Shown: positions 1 through 8,660, counted from the first letter of the stretch. The stretch: DNA of 64,000 nucleotides from Nocardioides lianchengensis (GCF_900101465.1 NZ_FMZM01000002.1:186001-250000); one strand, 5' to 3'. Translations and numbers: made by a program. The notes: generated from the letters alone by a model not told the origin.

Positions 1-1487
1 ACACCGGTCACGTCGGTCGTCGCGACCGTGACCGGCCGGGCTGCGACGGCGTCGTACCCCTCGGGCGGCTCGACGGCGACGGTGTAGCCGCCGGCGGGGA
101 GTCCGGGGGCGGAGTAGCGGCCGTCGCCGTCCGTGACGACCGCGACCGCAGGGCCGCCGCCGAGCGGCGTCAGCACGACGCGGACCCCGCCGAGCCCGTT
201 CCCGCCGCCGGTCACCTGTCCCGAGACCGACGGCAGCGCCTGCACGACGAAGTCCTGGCCGGTCACCGGCGTGGCCGCGATCTCGATGCCGGTGCGGGTC
301 GTCCCACCCGGGCCGGCGGCGTAGCCGTCGGGCACGGTGAGCACCACCTGGTAGCCGGTGCCGAGGGCGTTCTCGTCGACGAGGTAGGTGCCGTCCGGCC
401 CGGTCGTGGTGGGCACCGAGCCGCCGCCACCGGGGCGCACCACGGCCACGGTCGCCCCGGCGACCGGGTTGCCGTCGGCGTCGCGGACCGTGCCGCTGAT
501 CGGCTGGGGAACGATCTCGCGGACCTCGAACTCGGCCCGGGAGTCCGTCGACCCGTCGTTCCCGCGGTTGTCGACGACGTCCTCGACCGCGCCGAACGCC
601 GCGCACGTGGCCGGCGGCGTGAGGCGGACGACGTACCCGTCCTGGGTGGCGAACTCGCCGAGGTCGTAGCTGCCGTCGGCGGCCGGACGGGTGGTCGCGA
701 GCTCCTCGCCGTACGGCGAGACCAGGGTGAGCACGGCGTCCTCGACCGGGCAGCTCCGCCCCGGGGCCGAGACGTCGTCGACCCGACCGCTGATCGGCCG
801 GGCCCGGCTCACGAACCAGGTCTGGTAGACGGGGAAGCCCGCGCGCCGGGTGAAGACGAAGGTCAGGCTGGAGAGCCGGACGTCGGGCTCGAACCAGCCG
901 GACGCGCCGTCGGTGTCGAGGGCCGCGGGGTTGCCCGTCAGCGTGGAGGTGCCGGCGTTCCAGCTCGGCTGGTCGGTGCCGCCGGCGTGGTTGAACGTCC
1001 CCTGGAACCAGCCGTCGATGTCCGCCGCCGGTACGGCGCTGCCGTCCGCCGCGGTGGCCCGGACCCGCACCTGGTCGGCGTCGACGTCGCCCAGGACGAA
1101 GCCCCAGCCGGTGTCGGGCGTGGGGTGGTCGAAGCTGTAGGTCGTCGTCGACGGCGCGGTCGGGGTGTCCGCACGCGGCCGCAGCACGAGGTACGGCGAG
1201 CCGAGGCTCGAGCCGTACTTCGCACCGGGCGGCGTGGTCGCCCGCAGGTAGGTGCTCGTCCCGGCGGCCAGCTGGACGTTGCCGCGCGAGTCGGACGCCA
1301 CCGCCGCGGCCGGGAAGCCGGGGGAGCGCTGCTCCATCCGGGTCGTGTAGTCGTTGGACGACCCTGCGATCGGCGCCCATGCCGACCAGCGGTCCGTCAT
1401 CGCGTGGGCCGGCGCCGCGGTCGCGACCACCAGTGCGGCCACGCACGCCAGCGCCGACGCGCCCCTCAGTTTCCGACGCCGAGTCAT
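1..1487 (-). CDS. secreted protein with carboxypeptidase-regulatory-like repeats (3' end cut by window)
   Basis: The frame opens at ATG 1487 behind a G-rich Shine-Dalgarno (GGGGGG) and runs off the window, leaving 495 codons. Residues 1 to about 30 are a basic-hydrophobic signal peptide ending AAPAHA. About 200 residues of unassigned beta-rich sequence follow. Then come at least three CarboxypepD_reg/SdrD-B-like sandwich repeats, recognisable by ISGTVRDADGNPVAGATV, VSGQVTGGG and the closing motifs DGSYDLG, DGTYLVDE and DGRYSAP. It lies 75 bp downstream of a sortase gene on the same strand, so it may be a wall-anchored substrate. The C-terminus, where a sorting signal would be, is outside the window. 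Role inferred: cell-surface or adhesive protein. Confidence 0.75.
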   Translation of the reverse strand, partial: MTRRRKLRGASALACVAALVVATAAPAHAMTDRWSAWAPIAGSSNDYTTRMEQRSPGFPAAAVASDSRGNVQLAAGTSTYLRATTPPGAKYGSSLGSPYLVLRPRADTPTAPSTTTYSFDHPTPDTGWGFVLGDVDADQVRVRATAADGSAVPAADIDGWFQGTFNHAGGTDQPSWNAGTSTLTGNPAALDTDGASGWFEPDVRLSSLTFVFTRRAGFPVYQTWFVSRARPISGRVDDVSAPGRSCPVEDAVLTLVSPYGEELATTRPAADGSYDLGEFATQDGYVVRLTPPATCAAFGAVEDVVDNRGNDGSTDSRAEFEVREIVPQPISGTVRDADGNPVAGATVAVVRPGGGGSVPTTTGPDGTYLVDENALGTGYQVVLTVPDGYAAGPGGTTRTGIEIAATPVTGQDFVVQALPSVSGQVTGGGNGLGGVRVVLTPLGGGPAVAVVTDGDGRYSAPGLPAGGYTVAVEPPEGYDAVAARPVTVATTDVTG

Positions 1488-1561
1488 CGGTCCCCCCGCT
1501 CCGCCCGGCCGAGCGTCGGGCGATCCGAGGTTAACCCGAGCGGTCGCTATCCGAACAGGGG

Positions 1562-2215
1562 TCAGGCCCGGGGCCGCACTCCGGTCAGGTGGCCGAAGAC
1601 GACCAGGCGGCGGTCGCTGTGGAAGAGGTCGGCGCAGGTGACCAGGGTGATCAGCCGGGCGGCCCCCGTCTCGGGCCCGGGCCCGGACGCGTCCGGGTTG
1701 ACCGGGCGGGCAGCGAGCACCCAGGAGGCGGTGAACGGCAGGTCGAGGTCGTCCCCGCCGGTGTCGAGCCGGTAGACGTAGGTGTGCGTGCGGGTCTCGA
1801 CGAGGACCTCGTCGCCGGGTTCGAGGTCGGGGAGGTCGGCGAACGGCTCGCCGTGGGTCACCCGGTGGCCGCTGACGACGAGATTGCCCTCGTCCCCGGG
1901 CTCGGCCCCGTCCTCGGAGCGGCCCAGCCCGCTCGCGAGCACCTCGTCGGACGTGCCGTCCAGGAGCGGCACCACCCAGTCCTCGCCGAGGGCGGGCACC
2001 CGGACCAGGGCGGTGGCGGTCCCGAGGTCGTCGACGCTGGCGGTGTCGGTCCCCGCGTCCCACGCTCTCCGGAGCTCGTCGGCCACGGCGGCGTGCCGAC
2101 GCTCGGAGACCCAGGTGGTGCCCCAGTACTGCCAGGCCACCCAGCCACCCAGCAGCACCCCGGCCACGAGCAGCACGAGGCCCGACCACCACGCCCAGCG
2201 GATCCGGCTCACCAC
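1562..2215 (-). CDS. class E-like sortase
   Basis: This 217-residue protein has one N-terminal membrane anchor (residues 9-30) and a sortase barrel. The catalytic residues are visible: His117 in VVSGHRVTH, Cys194 in LITLVTCADLF and Arg202/203 in HSDRRLVVFGHL. The TLxTC context and N-terminal anchor fit actinobacterial class E/F sortases, which attach LAxTG-type proteins to peptidoglycan. It precedes the repeat protein by 75 bp in the same direction, so the two probably share a transcript. It is divergent from the MerR-thioredoxin pair. Class E rather than F is a judgement from memory of the family. Confidence 0.85.
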   Translation of the reverse strand: MVSRIRWAWWSGLVLLVAGVLLGGWVAWQYWGTTWVSERRHAAVADELRRAWDAGTDTASVDDLGTATALVRVPALGEDWVVPLLDGTSDEVLASGLGRSEDGAEPGDEGNLVVSGHRVTHGEPFADLPDLEPGDEVLVETRTHTYVYRLDTGGDDLDLPFTASWVLAARPVNPDASGPGPETGAARLITLVTCADLFHSDRRLVVFGHLTGVRPRA

Positions 2216-2248
2216 CCCATCGTGCCCGGGAATCCCCGGCCGACGCTT

Positions 2249-2272
2249 GACCTTGCCCCGGGGGTCAGGGTC
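2249..2272 (+). promoter_or_regulatory. MerR-type operator/promoter for merR-trx
   Basis: An imperfect dyad, GACCTTGCCCCG facing GGGGTCAGGGTC, begins inside a TTGACC -35-like hexamer (2247-2252). MerR regulators bind such dyads between -35 and -10 elements with a stretched spacer, which fits autoregulation of the downstream gene. A strong ribosome site (GAAGGAGG, 2286-2293) lies five bases before the ATG. Confidence 0.55.
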
Positions 2273-2298
2273 GAGGGTGGGGCGCGAAGGAGGCAGGC

Positions 2299-2697
2299 AT
2301 GCGGATCGGCGAGGTCGCCCGTGCGGCGGGCGTGACGGTGAAGGCCGTGCGCTACTACGAGTCGCTCGGGCTGGTCCGGGCCGACCGGCTGCCCAACGGC
2401 TACCGGGAGTACGACGACGCCCAGCTCCTCCGGATCCGCGAGATCCGCACCCTCGGGGAGCTCGGTGTGACCGCCGAGCGCACCCGGCCGTTCCTCGACT
2501 GCCTGGCGTCGGGCGCCGCGTCCGGCGACGACTGCCCCGCCTCCCTCGACACCTACCGCGAGGCGATCGTCGACCTCACGTCCCGCATCGACCGGCTGGT
2601 CGAGCGGCGGGACGCGCTCGCCGTACGCCTTGCGGACGCCACCGCCCGCACCGCACCCGCGCCGCGCTGCGAGCTCGTCCCCGAGGAGATCCGATGA
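2299..2697 (+). CDS. MerR family transcriptional regulator
   Basis: The 132-residue protein has the MerR winged helix at its N-terminus (MRIGEVARAAGVTVKAVRYYESLGL, given here only as the family hallmark IGEVARAAGV and VRYYESLGL), then a helical dimerisation segment. Two cysteines in the effector region (DCLASGAASGDDCP) could sense thiol state or bind metal. Its stop overlaps the ATG of a thioredoxin gene (ATGA), so the two are translationally coupled. I infer a redox-responsive switch that controls its own operon through the dyad upstream. The inducing signal cannot be read from the sequence. Confidence 0.88.
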   Translation: MRIGEVARAAGVTVKAVRYYESLGLVRADRLPNGYREYDDAQLLRIREIRTLGELGVTAERTRPFLDCLASGAASGDDCPASLDTYREAIVDLTSRIDRLVERRDALAVRLADATARTAPAPRCELVPEEIR

Positions 2698-3029
2698 CCA
2701 CCCTGACCGACCTGCCCGCCGTGACCGACGCGACCTTCGCCCGGGAGGTGCTCGCCGCCCCCGGGACCACCGTCGTCGACGTGTGGGCCGCGTGGTGCGG
2801 CCCCTGCCACCAGCTGACGCCGGTGCTCGTCGACGTCGCGGCCGAGCTGGGGCTTCGGGTGGTCGCCCTGAACGCCGACGAGAACCCCGTGACCGCGGCC
2901 GAGCTGCGGGTGCTCGGGTTGCCGACCGTGCTGGTGGTCCGCGACGGCGAGGTGGTCGGGACGCTCGTCGGCAGCCGGCCGCGACGGGCCCTGCGCGAGC
3001 AGCTGGAGCGGGTGCTGGAGCCCGCCTGA
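2694..3029 (+). CDS. thioredoxin
   Basis: This is a 111-residue single-domain thioredoxin with the standard active site WCGPC (VWAAWCGPCHQLTP), the downstream cis-proline motif LGLPTVLVV and the closing GxxP-like strand region. It would reduce disulfides in cytoplasmic proteins using thioredoxin reductase, which is not in this window. It starts at ATG 2694, four bases inside the upstream MerR gene, so regulator and effector are made together. There is no signal peptide or membrane segment. Confidence 0.93.
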   Translation: MTTLTDLPAVTDATFAREVLAAPGTTVVDVWAAWCGPCHQLTPVLVDVAAELGLRVVALNADENPVTAAELRVLGLPTVLVVRDGEVVGTLVGSRPRRALREQLERVLEPA

Positions 3030-3145
3030 GCGGAGTTCCCGGCCCGGACGTGGCGGATCTCATCCCGTCCGGGCTCGCGCATTCGCGCGGAGTGTCCGAA
3101 AATGTTGGTTCCCCACCCGTTTTACTTCAATTCGAAGGAACCACC

Positions 3146-3826
3146 GTGTCGTCCGAGCTCAGCGCCGCCCTGCACGACTTCGCGGGCTCCGACCCCGCCG
3201 CCGCCGAGGAGCTCCTGGCCCTGATGACGCGGGTGCACCTCGAGCGCGGCTCCATCCTGTTCGCCCAGGGCGACCCGGGTGCATCGATGTACGTCGTCGC
3301 CCGCGGCAGCCTGAAGGTCACCCGCGCGGACGCCCAGTCCCGCCCGACGATCCTGGCGGTGCTCGGCACCGGAGACGTGTTCGGCGAGATGTCCCTGCTC
3401 GACGCGAACGACCGCGACGCGACGGTCACCGCCGTCGCCGCGACCACCCTGCTGGAGCTGTCCCGAGCGCGCTTCGACGAGGAGCTCGGGCGCCGGCCCG
3501 ACCTGGTCCGGGCGCTGCTCGGCCACCTCGCCCGCCGGCTCCGCTCGTCCAACGACACCGTCTCCGACCTGGTCTTCGCCGACGTGCCGGCCCGGGTCGC
3601 GCGGCTCGTGGTCCGGCTCGGCGAGCGGTTCGGCGTCCCCGCCGAGGACGGTTCGCTGGTCGTCGAGCACCAGCTGACCCAGTCCGAGCTGGCCCAGCTC
3701 GTCGGCTCCGCCCGCGAGACGGTCAACAAGGCCCTGGCCCGGTTCGCGGCACAGGGTTGGATCGACGTCCAGCAGCGGGTCATCACAATCCGCGACCAGG
3801 ACCGGCTGCGCGCGTTCTCGTCCTGA
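3146..3826 (+). CDS. Crp/Fnr family transcriptional regulator
   Basis: I chose GTG 3146 because GAAGGA lies six bases upstream. The in-frame sequence before it has no homology to the family. The 226-residue protein has a cyclic-nucleotide-binding barrel (about 15-130; GDVFGEMSLLDANDRDATVTAV) and a Crp-type helix-turn-helix (about 170-200; LTQSELAQLVGSARETVNKA) close to that of actinobacterial Crp/GlxR. In classical CRP the phosphate-binding Arg is followed by Ser or Thr. Here it is followed by Asp (RDAT), so cAMP binding is uncertain. It stands alone between the thioredoxin pair and the ABC operon. Confidence 0.9.
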   Translation: MSSELSAALHDFAGSDPAAAEELLALMTRVHLERGSILFAQGDPGASMYVVARGSLKVTRADAQSRPTILAVLGTGDVFGEMSLLDANDRDATVTAVAATTLLELSRARFDEELGRRPDLVRALLGHLARRLRSSNDTVSDLVFADVPARVARLVVRLGERFGVPAEDGSLVVEHQLTQSELAQLVGSARETVNKALARFAAQGWIDVQQRVITIRDQDRLRAFSS

Positions 3827-3837
3827 GCGCTCCCCAC

Positions 3838-3851
3838 CTGACATCTGTCAT
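3838..3851. promoter_or_regulatory. candidate operator upstream of ABC/two-component operon
   Basis: TGACATCTGTCA is a 5-2-5 palindrome 59 bp before the ABC ATPase start, and a second TGAC half-site follows at 3862. Inverted TGACA/TGTCA repeats suit a NarL-type response regulator, and one is encoded at the end of this operon. The link is inference. Confidence 0.4.
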
Positions 3852-3909
3852 GGGGTTCTGCTGACGCCACGCACTACTGGGCGGCTCCCGGTGGCGTGAG
3901 GCTGGAGGC

Positions 3910-4839
3910 ATGGACAACCACACGACACCCGCTCTGGAGATCCGCGGGCTCCGCCGTACCTACGGCACCGGCGAGTCCGCCTACGAGGCCGTCCGTGGCG
4001 TCGACCTGACCGTCGAGCGCGGCACGCTGCTCGCCCTGCTCGGCACCAACGGTGCCGGCAAGACCTCCACCATGGAGGTCGTCGAGGGCCTGGCCGCCGC
4101 GAGCGGCGGCTCGGTGCGCGTCTTCGGCCTCGACCCCGTCGCCGACCGCGCCGAGGCCCGGCGCCGTACCGGCGTGGTCCTGCAGGTCAGCGGCTTCTCC
4201 GGCGACCTCACCGTCGCCGAGACCCTGGAGATGGAGGCCGCCACCGTCACCGACCCGCGGCCGGTCTCCGAGGTCGTCGCGCTGGTCGACCTCGAGCACC
4301 GCGTCGACACCAAGGTCCTCTCGCTCTCCGGCGGCGAGCGCCGCCGGCTCGACCTGGCCTGCGCCCTGCTCGGCAAGCCCGAGCTGCTGATGCTCGACGA
4401 GCCCACCACCGGTCTCGACCCCGAGAGCCGGCGCCGGGTCTGGGAGCTGGTCCGGAACCTCCGCGACGAGGGCGCCGCCGTCCTGCTCACCACCCACTAC
4501 CTCGACGAGGCCGAGGAGCTGGCCGACCAGATCGCGATCATGCACGCGGGCCGGATCGTCCGCGAGGGCACCCTCGCGGAGGTCGTCGGCCAGCAGCCGT
4601 CGACCGTCCGCTACACGACGCCCGACGGCGAGACCACCACCCTCGAGACCGAGGACCTGCAGACCACCCTCACCGAGGTGCTCACCTGGGCCGCGGAGCA
4701 CGGCGTACGCCTCTCCGGGCTAGACGCCCGGCACGCCTCGCTGGAGTCCACGTTCCTCGCGATCGCGGGCACGCCCCGGTCCGATGACACCCCCGCCACC
4801 GACGCCAGCACCGACGACCTCGAAGGAGCCGTCCGATGA
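3910..4839 (+). CDS. ABC transporter ATP-binding protein (DrrA-like exporter)
   Basis: The 309-residue ATPase has Walker A GTNGAGKTS, Q-loop region VVLQVSGFSGDLT, signature LSGGERRR, Walker [13 protein letters not shown] and switch histidine TTHYLDEAEELAD. A DUF4162-like C-terminal extension (about 230-300) is typical of drug or lipid exporters of the DrrA/CcmA type. It overlaps the permease start by four bases (ATGA), and a sensor kinase and response regulator follow on the same strand. This layout is common for exporters induced by membrane or antibiotic stress. The substrate is unknown. Confidence 0.93.
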   Translation: MDNHTTPALEIRGLRRTYGTGESAYEAVRGVDLTVERGTLLALLGTNGAGKTSTMEVVEGLAAASGGSVRVFGLDPVADRAEARRRTGVVLQVSGFSGDLTVAETLEMEAATVTDPRPVSEVVALVDLEHRVDTKVLSLSGGERRRLDLACALLGKPELLMLDEPTTGLDPESRRRVWELVRNLRDEGAAVLLTTHYLDEAEELADQIAIMHAGRIVREGTLAEVVGQQPSTVRYTTPDGETTTLETEDLQTTLTEVLTWAAEHGVRLSGLDARHASLESTFLAIAGTPRSDDTPATDASTDDLEGAVR

Positions 4840-5627
4840 CCACGATGACCTTCTCGTCCACCTCCCCCGCGCTTCGTCGTACGACGGGGCTGACCAAGGC
4901 CAACGGGCGGCTGATGCTGCGCAACCGGCTCAACCTGGCCTACGGGTTCGTGCTGCCGCTGCTGCCGCTCGCGTTCCTGCTCGTCGGCGACCGCGGCGAC
5001 GTCGGCTCGGCCGGCATGGCGCTGGTCTCCGTCATCGTGATGGCCGCGCTCTTCCCCGTCTACTACAACGTGCTGTCGATGACGGTGACCCGCCGAGACG
5101 AGCTCGTCCTGAAGCGGATCCGCACCGGCGAGACCCGCGACCTGGAGCTGCTGACGTCGCTGGCGCTGCCCGGCGTGGCGGTGGCGATGATCGTCGGCCT
5201 GGGCGCGATCCCGCTCGCCCTCGCGCTCGGCGCCCCGGTGCCGGTCAACCCGGTCATGTTCGTCCTGACCGTGCTGGTCTCGGCGCTGGTCTTCGCCGTC
5301 CTGGCCTTCTGGACCGCGGCCTGGACCAAGAACGCCGAAGCCGCCCAGATCACCAGCATGCCGGTGATCCTGCTGGCCGTGGTCGGCCAGGTGGCGATCA
5401 GCTTCCCCGAGGAGGTCCGCCGCTGGATCGACCTGACGCCGGGCGCCGCGATCACCGACCTGGTCCGCTCCTCGTGGCTCGGCCTGGACGGCCCCTCGAC
5501 CGACCCGTCGCTGTCCTTCGGCGAGACCTGGGCCGCCGCCGGCCAGCCGCTGCTGGTGCTCGCCGCCTGGGCCGCCCTCGCCGCCTGGCTCGCCGCGCGG
5601 TCGATGCGGTGGGAGCCGCGTTCGTGA
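4836..5627 (+). CDS. ABC-2 type permease
   Basis: This 263-residue membrane protein has about six hydrophobic segments and is coupled to the ATPase gene by an ATGA overlap. The N-terminal TTGLTKANGRLMLRNRLN and the central LKRIRTGETRDLELLTSLALPG match ABC-2 permeases of the DrrB/YhgE-like group, where LKRIR-GT/E lies in a cytoplasmic loop. With the preceding ATPase it would form a dimeric exporter. The substrate cannot be inferred. Confidence 0.88.
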   Translation: MTTMTFSSTSPALRRTTGLTKANGRLMLRNRLNLAYGFVLPLLPLAFLLVGDRGDVGSAGMALVSVIVMAALFPVYYNVLSMTVTRRDELVLKRIRTGETRDLELLTSLALPGVAVAMIVGLGAIPLALALGAPVPVNPVMFVLTVLVSALVFAVLAFWTAAWTKNAEAAQITSMPVILLAVVGQVAISFPEEVRRWIDLTPGAAITDLVRSSWLGLDGPSTDPSLSFGETWAAAGQPLLVLAAWAALAAWLAARSMRWEPRS

Positions 5628-5655
5628 CGACCGGTCCCGGGGCAGGCTGTGCGGC

Positions 5656-6801
5656 ATGAGCTCCCACCGGTGGTGGTCCTGGGCCGACCGGGACCAGGTC
5701 GCCCGCGTCGACATGTACACCCGCCAGTCGCTCTATGCGCTGCTGTGGAGCTTCTTCGTGATCTTCGCGATCCAGGCGTTCAACGAGGTTCCCGCCGGGG
5801 ACCGTGACCTCGCGGTCGCGGTCCTCGTCGCGGGCACCGTCGTCACGTACGCCGGCCACCGGGTGCTCAGCGACGTGATCGCCCTCTACCCCGCCACCCG
5901 CCCCGTCCCCTGGCGCAGCCTCGGGCCCTTCCTCGGGCTCGAGGCCGTCGGCTTCCTGGCCTCGCTCGGGCTGCCCAGGGAGGTCCGCGGGCTCGCCGTA
6001 CTCGTGCTCTGGTCGGCCCTGGCCTGGTCGCTCGTCGGGCTCCGCGGACGCCGTACGACGATCGCGGTGCTGGTCGGTCTCGCCGGGGCGCCGGCCCTGG
6101 CCGCCCGCGAGCCGTGGTTCCTGGTCGGCGGGCTCGGCATCGCGCTGTTCTTCATGTTCACCGTGCGGGCGTCGCTGTGGATGCTCGGCGTGGTCCGCGA
6201 GCTCGACCGGGCCCGCGCGACCCGCTCCGCACTGGCGGTGGCCGAGGAGCGGCTGCGGTTCTCGCGCGACGTCCACGACGTGATGGGCCGGCGGCTGTCC
6301 GCGATCGGGCTGCAGGCCGAGCTGGCCGCGACCCTCGCCCGACGCGGCGACCCGACCGCCGCCGACCGGATGCTCGAGGTCCGCGAGACCGCCCACGAGA
6401 CGCTGCGCGAGGCCCGAGAGCTGGCCCGCGGCTACGGCCGGACCGACCTGGGCCAGGAGCTGGACGGGGCCCGGTCGCTGCTGCGCTCGGCCGGCATCGC
6501 GGTCTCGCTCTCCGTGGACTCCTTGCCGCAGGCGTGGCACGAGCCCGCCGGCTGGGTGGTCCGCGAGGCGGTCACCAACGTGCTGCGGCACTCCGACGCC
6601 ACCACCGTCACCATCGCCTACGACGACGGCACGCTGTGGGTCACCAACGACCGACCCAGGCCCGGCGGCGACGCGTCCGGCACCGGGCTGAGCGGCCTGG
6701 CGGCCCGGCTGGCCGGCGTCGGCGCGACGCTCGAGATCGACGCGGACGAGACGTCCTTCGCGGTCGTCGTACGGCTCTCGTCGGTGGAGGTGCCGGCATG
6801 A
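5656..6801 (+). CDS. sensor histidine kinase (NarX/DesK-like, HisKA_3)
   Basis: The 381-residue protein has about five or six N-terminal membrane helices (residues 25-185), then a HisKA_3 phospho-acceptor domain with His in FSRDVHDVMGRRLSAIGLQ. A HATPase_c domain follows (N-box REAVTNVLRHSDA, G-box GTGLSGLAARL). The membrane-embedded sensor resembles DesK, which senses bilayer state, but no specific signal is shown. It overlaps the response regulator gene by four bases and follows the ABC permease by 28 bp, so all four genes form one operon. Confidence 0.9.
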   Translation: MSSHRWWSWADRDQVARVDMYTRQSLYALLWSFFVIFAIQAFNEVPAGDRDLAVAVLVAGTVVTYAGHRVLSDVIALYPATRPVPWRSLGPFLGLEAVGFLASLGLPREVRGLAVLVLWSALAWSLVGLRGRRTTIAVLVGLAGAPALAAREPWFLVGGLGIALFFMFTVRASLWMLGVVRELDRARATRSALAVAEERLRFSRDVHDVMGRRLSAIGLQAELAATLARRGDPTAADRMLEVRETAHETLREARELARGYGRTDLGQELDGARSLLRSAGIAVSLSVDSLPQAWHEPAGWVVREAVTNVLRHSDATTVTIAYDDGTLWVTNDRPRPGGDASGTGLSGLAARLAGVGATLEIDADETSFAVVVRLSSVEVPA

Positions 6802-7403
6802 TCCGGCTGCTGCTCGCCGACGACGAGCACCTCATCCGCACCGCCCTCGCCCAGCTGCTCGAGCTGGAGGAGGACCTCACCGTGGTCGCGCAGGCCGCGT
6901 CGGGCGACGAGGTCGTTGCGGTGGCCCGTGCCGAGTCGTTCGACGTCGCGGTCCTCGACCTGCAGATGCCCGGCCGCGACGGCATCAGCGCCGCGACCGA
7001 GCTGCTGCGCCTGCAGCCGGGCTGCGCGGTCGTCATCGTCACCGGCCACGGTCGGCCCGGTCACCTCAAGCGCGCCCTGTCCGCCGGCGTCCGCGGCTTC
7101 CTGCCCAAGACCACCTCGGCCGCGACCCTGGCCTCCGTCGTCCGCTCGGTCCACGCCGGCGGCCGGTACGTCGACCCCGAGCTCTCCGCGGAGGCGATCG
7201 CCGCCGGCGACAGTCCGCTCACCCCCCGCGAGGCCGACGTCCTGGAGCTGGCCGCCGACGGCGCCCCCGTCGACGAGATCGCCCGCCGGGCCTCGCTCTC
7301 GCCCGGCACGGTGCGCAACTACCTCTCCAGCGCCGTCACCAAGCTCGACGCCGCCAACCGGCACGACGCCGCCGCCACCGCACGGCGGCTGGGGTGGATC
7401 TAG
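6798..7403 (+). CDS. LuxR/NarL-type response regulator
   Basis: This 201-residue regulator has a receiver domain with acidic pocket ADDEH, phospho-acceptor Asp in VAVLDLQMPGRDG, Thr in IVTGHG and Lys in FLPKTTS. A GerE/LuxR helix-turn-helix follows (LTPREADVLELAADG and IARRASLSPGTVRNYLSSAV). It starts at ATG 6798, overlapping the kinase stop. It probably binds the dyad at 3838 and controls its own ABC operon, as DesR-like regulators do. A hairpin-forming dispersed repeat follows 28 bp downstream and may terminate the transcript. Confidence 0.92.
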   Translation: MIRLLLADDEHLIRTALAQLLELEEDLTVVAQAASGDEVVAVARAESFDVAVLDLQMPGRDGISAATELLRLQPGCAVVIVTGHGRPGHLKRALSAGVRGFLPKTTSAATLASVVRSVHAGGRYVDPELSAEAIAAGDSPLTPREADVLELAADGAPVDEIARRASLSPGTVRNYLSSAVTKLDAANRHDAAATARRLGWI

Positions 7404-7430
7404 CGAGGACGCGCCAGCGGACTCGCTGAT

Positions 7431-7490
7431 GGTGGTCGAGCGAGCGCTCTGACTGAGCTTGCGAAGTCAGAAGGCGCGTGTCGAGACCCC
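7431..7490. repeat. dispersed hairpin repeat, copy 1
   Basis: The outer arms are GGTGGTCGAG and TCGAGACCCC, with an inner perfect stem TCTGACT (7448-7454) / AGTCAGA (7465-7471). The same outer sequences recur at 16018-16060 and 58362-58417 around different inner hairpins. Its place just after the response regulator stop suggests it can act as a terminator. Confidence 0.65.
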
Positions 7491-7510
7491 GATCAGGTGT
7501 CACGAGCGCG

Positions 7511-7900
7511 TCAGCGCCAGCCCAGCTGCGGCGGCCCCGACCGACGGTGCCGGCGACGCGACATCACGAAGACCGCGACCAGGAGCCCCACCAGCACGAA
7601 CGGCAGGTGGGTGAGCACGGTCAGGGTGATCAGCACGCCGAGGACGAGCAGCAGCGGGCCGGGGAAGATCCTCGGCCCGCCGCTCCAGTAGCCGCGGGGC
7701 GCCGTACGACGGGGGTCGCGGTGGCCCGGGAGGTCCCGGAAGACCGGGGCCAGGTCGGCGCGGGTGCGCGCGGCCCAGACCCGGTCGAGCCGGTCGCCGT
7801 GCTCGTCGGCGCTGAGCCGGCCCTGGGCGAAGTGGTCGCCCAGGGCGGCCGCCGCCTGCTCGCGCTCGGCGTCGCCGATCCGCAGCTGGGCGTCGTTCAT
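7511..7900 (-). CDS. DUF1707 domain membrane protein
   Basis: The 129-residue protein opens with a DUF1707 (SHOCT-like) module, LRIGDAEREQAAAALGDHF then GRLSADEHGDRL. One or two hydrophobic segments follow near residues 83-112, then a basic tail. DUF1707 modules of this kind usually sit on small actinobacterial membrane proteins with no known biochemical role. Its start overlaps the stop of the PadR gene by four bases, so it is co-expressed with that regulator. Confidence 0.85.
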   Translation of the reverse strand: MNDAQLRIGDAEREQAAAALGDHFAQGRLSADEHGDRLDRVWAARTRADLAPVFRDLPGHRDPRRTAPRGYWSGGPRIFPGPLLLVLGVLITLTVLTHLPFVLVGLLVAVFVMSRRRHRRSGPPQLGWR

Positions 7901-8592
7901 CGCTCGTCCGCCTCCTCGGCGGCGTCGCCCTCGGCGAGGATGCCGTAGAGCTTGCGGCGGGCGTCGACGAGCACGTCGACGGCGGCCCGGCGCTGCGCCT
8001 CAGAGCCGGTGGTGACGACCTGCCACACCGCCCCCATGACCTGACCGATCTCGGGCTTGAGGTCGGCGAAGTCGCTGCTCGCCTCGCGCTCGCGCGCCTC
8101 GAAGGGCGCCCACACGGCCGCGAGCTCGTCGGCGTGCTCGGCGACGTATGTCGCGCCGTCCTCGGTGAGCCGGACGGTCCGACGCTTGGTCTCCTCGTCG
8201 ACCTCGACCAGGCCCTCGTCCTGGAGCTGCTGGATGGTCGGGTAGACCGAGCCCGGGCTGGGGCGCCAGGCCTCGCCGGACTTCTCGGCGATCTGCTGGA
8301 TCACCTGGTAGCCGTTGACGGGCTCGCCCTCCTGCGCCGTGCGGAGCACGTCGAGGATGGCGGAGCGGACGTCACCGCGCCGGACCCGCGGGCCCCGGCG
8401 CCGGTCGCCCTGGTCGAGGCCGAAGAGGCCCGCGACCCACGGCGGGGGACCCTGGCGGCCGCCACCCCAGCCGGGGCCGGCGGCGCCCCACGGGCCGTCG
8501 AAGGGGCCGCCGCGTCCGCCGCGACCCCGGTGCTGCTGCATCTGGTCGTCGGCGTAGCGCGACCACTGTCGGTTGAATCCTCGCTGTCCCAT
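7897..8592 (-). CDS. PadR family transcriptional regulator
   Basis: The 231-residue protein has a Gly/Arg/Gln-rich N-terminal extension (residues 1-70), a PadR winged helix (about 75-150; SAILDVLRTAQEGEPVNGYQ, SPGSVYPTIQQLQDEGLV) and a helical dimerisation tail. The start ATG 8592 has a strong GGAAGGAG site. An operator-like palindrome lies at 8661-8676, which suggests autorepression. Expression is coupled to the DUF1707 gene. PadR proteins usually repress transporters or stress genes. The inducer here is unknown. Confidence 0.92.
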   Translation of the reverse strand: MGQRGFNRQWSRYADDQMQQHRGRGGRGGPFDGPWGAAGPGWGGGRQGPPPWVAGLFGLDQGDRRRGPRVRRGDVRSAILDVLRTAQEGEPVNGYQVIQQIAEKSGEAWRPSPGSVYPTIQQLQDEGLVEVDEETKRRTVRLTEDGATYVAEHADELAAVWAPFEAREREASSDFADLKPEIGQVMGAVWQVVTTGSEAQRRAAVDVLVDARRKLYGILAEGDAAEEADER

Positions 8593-8660
8593 CGTGGGAC
8601 TCCTTCCTGATCTGGAGTACCGCGGTCGACCTGGCGGTCCGAGTGACTGTCGGCGACTGT

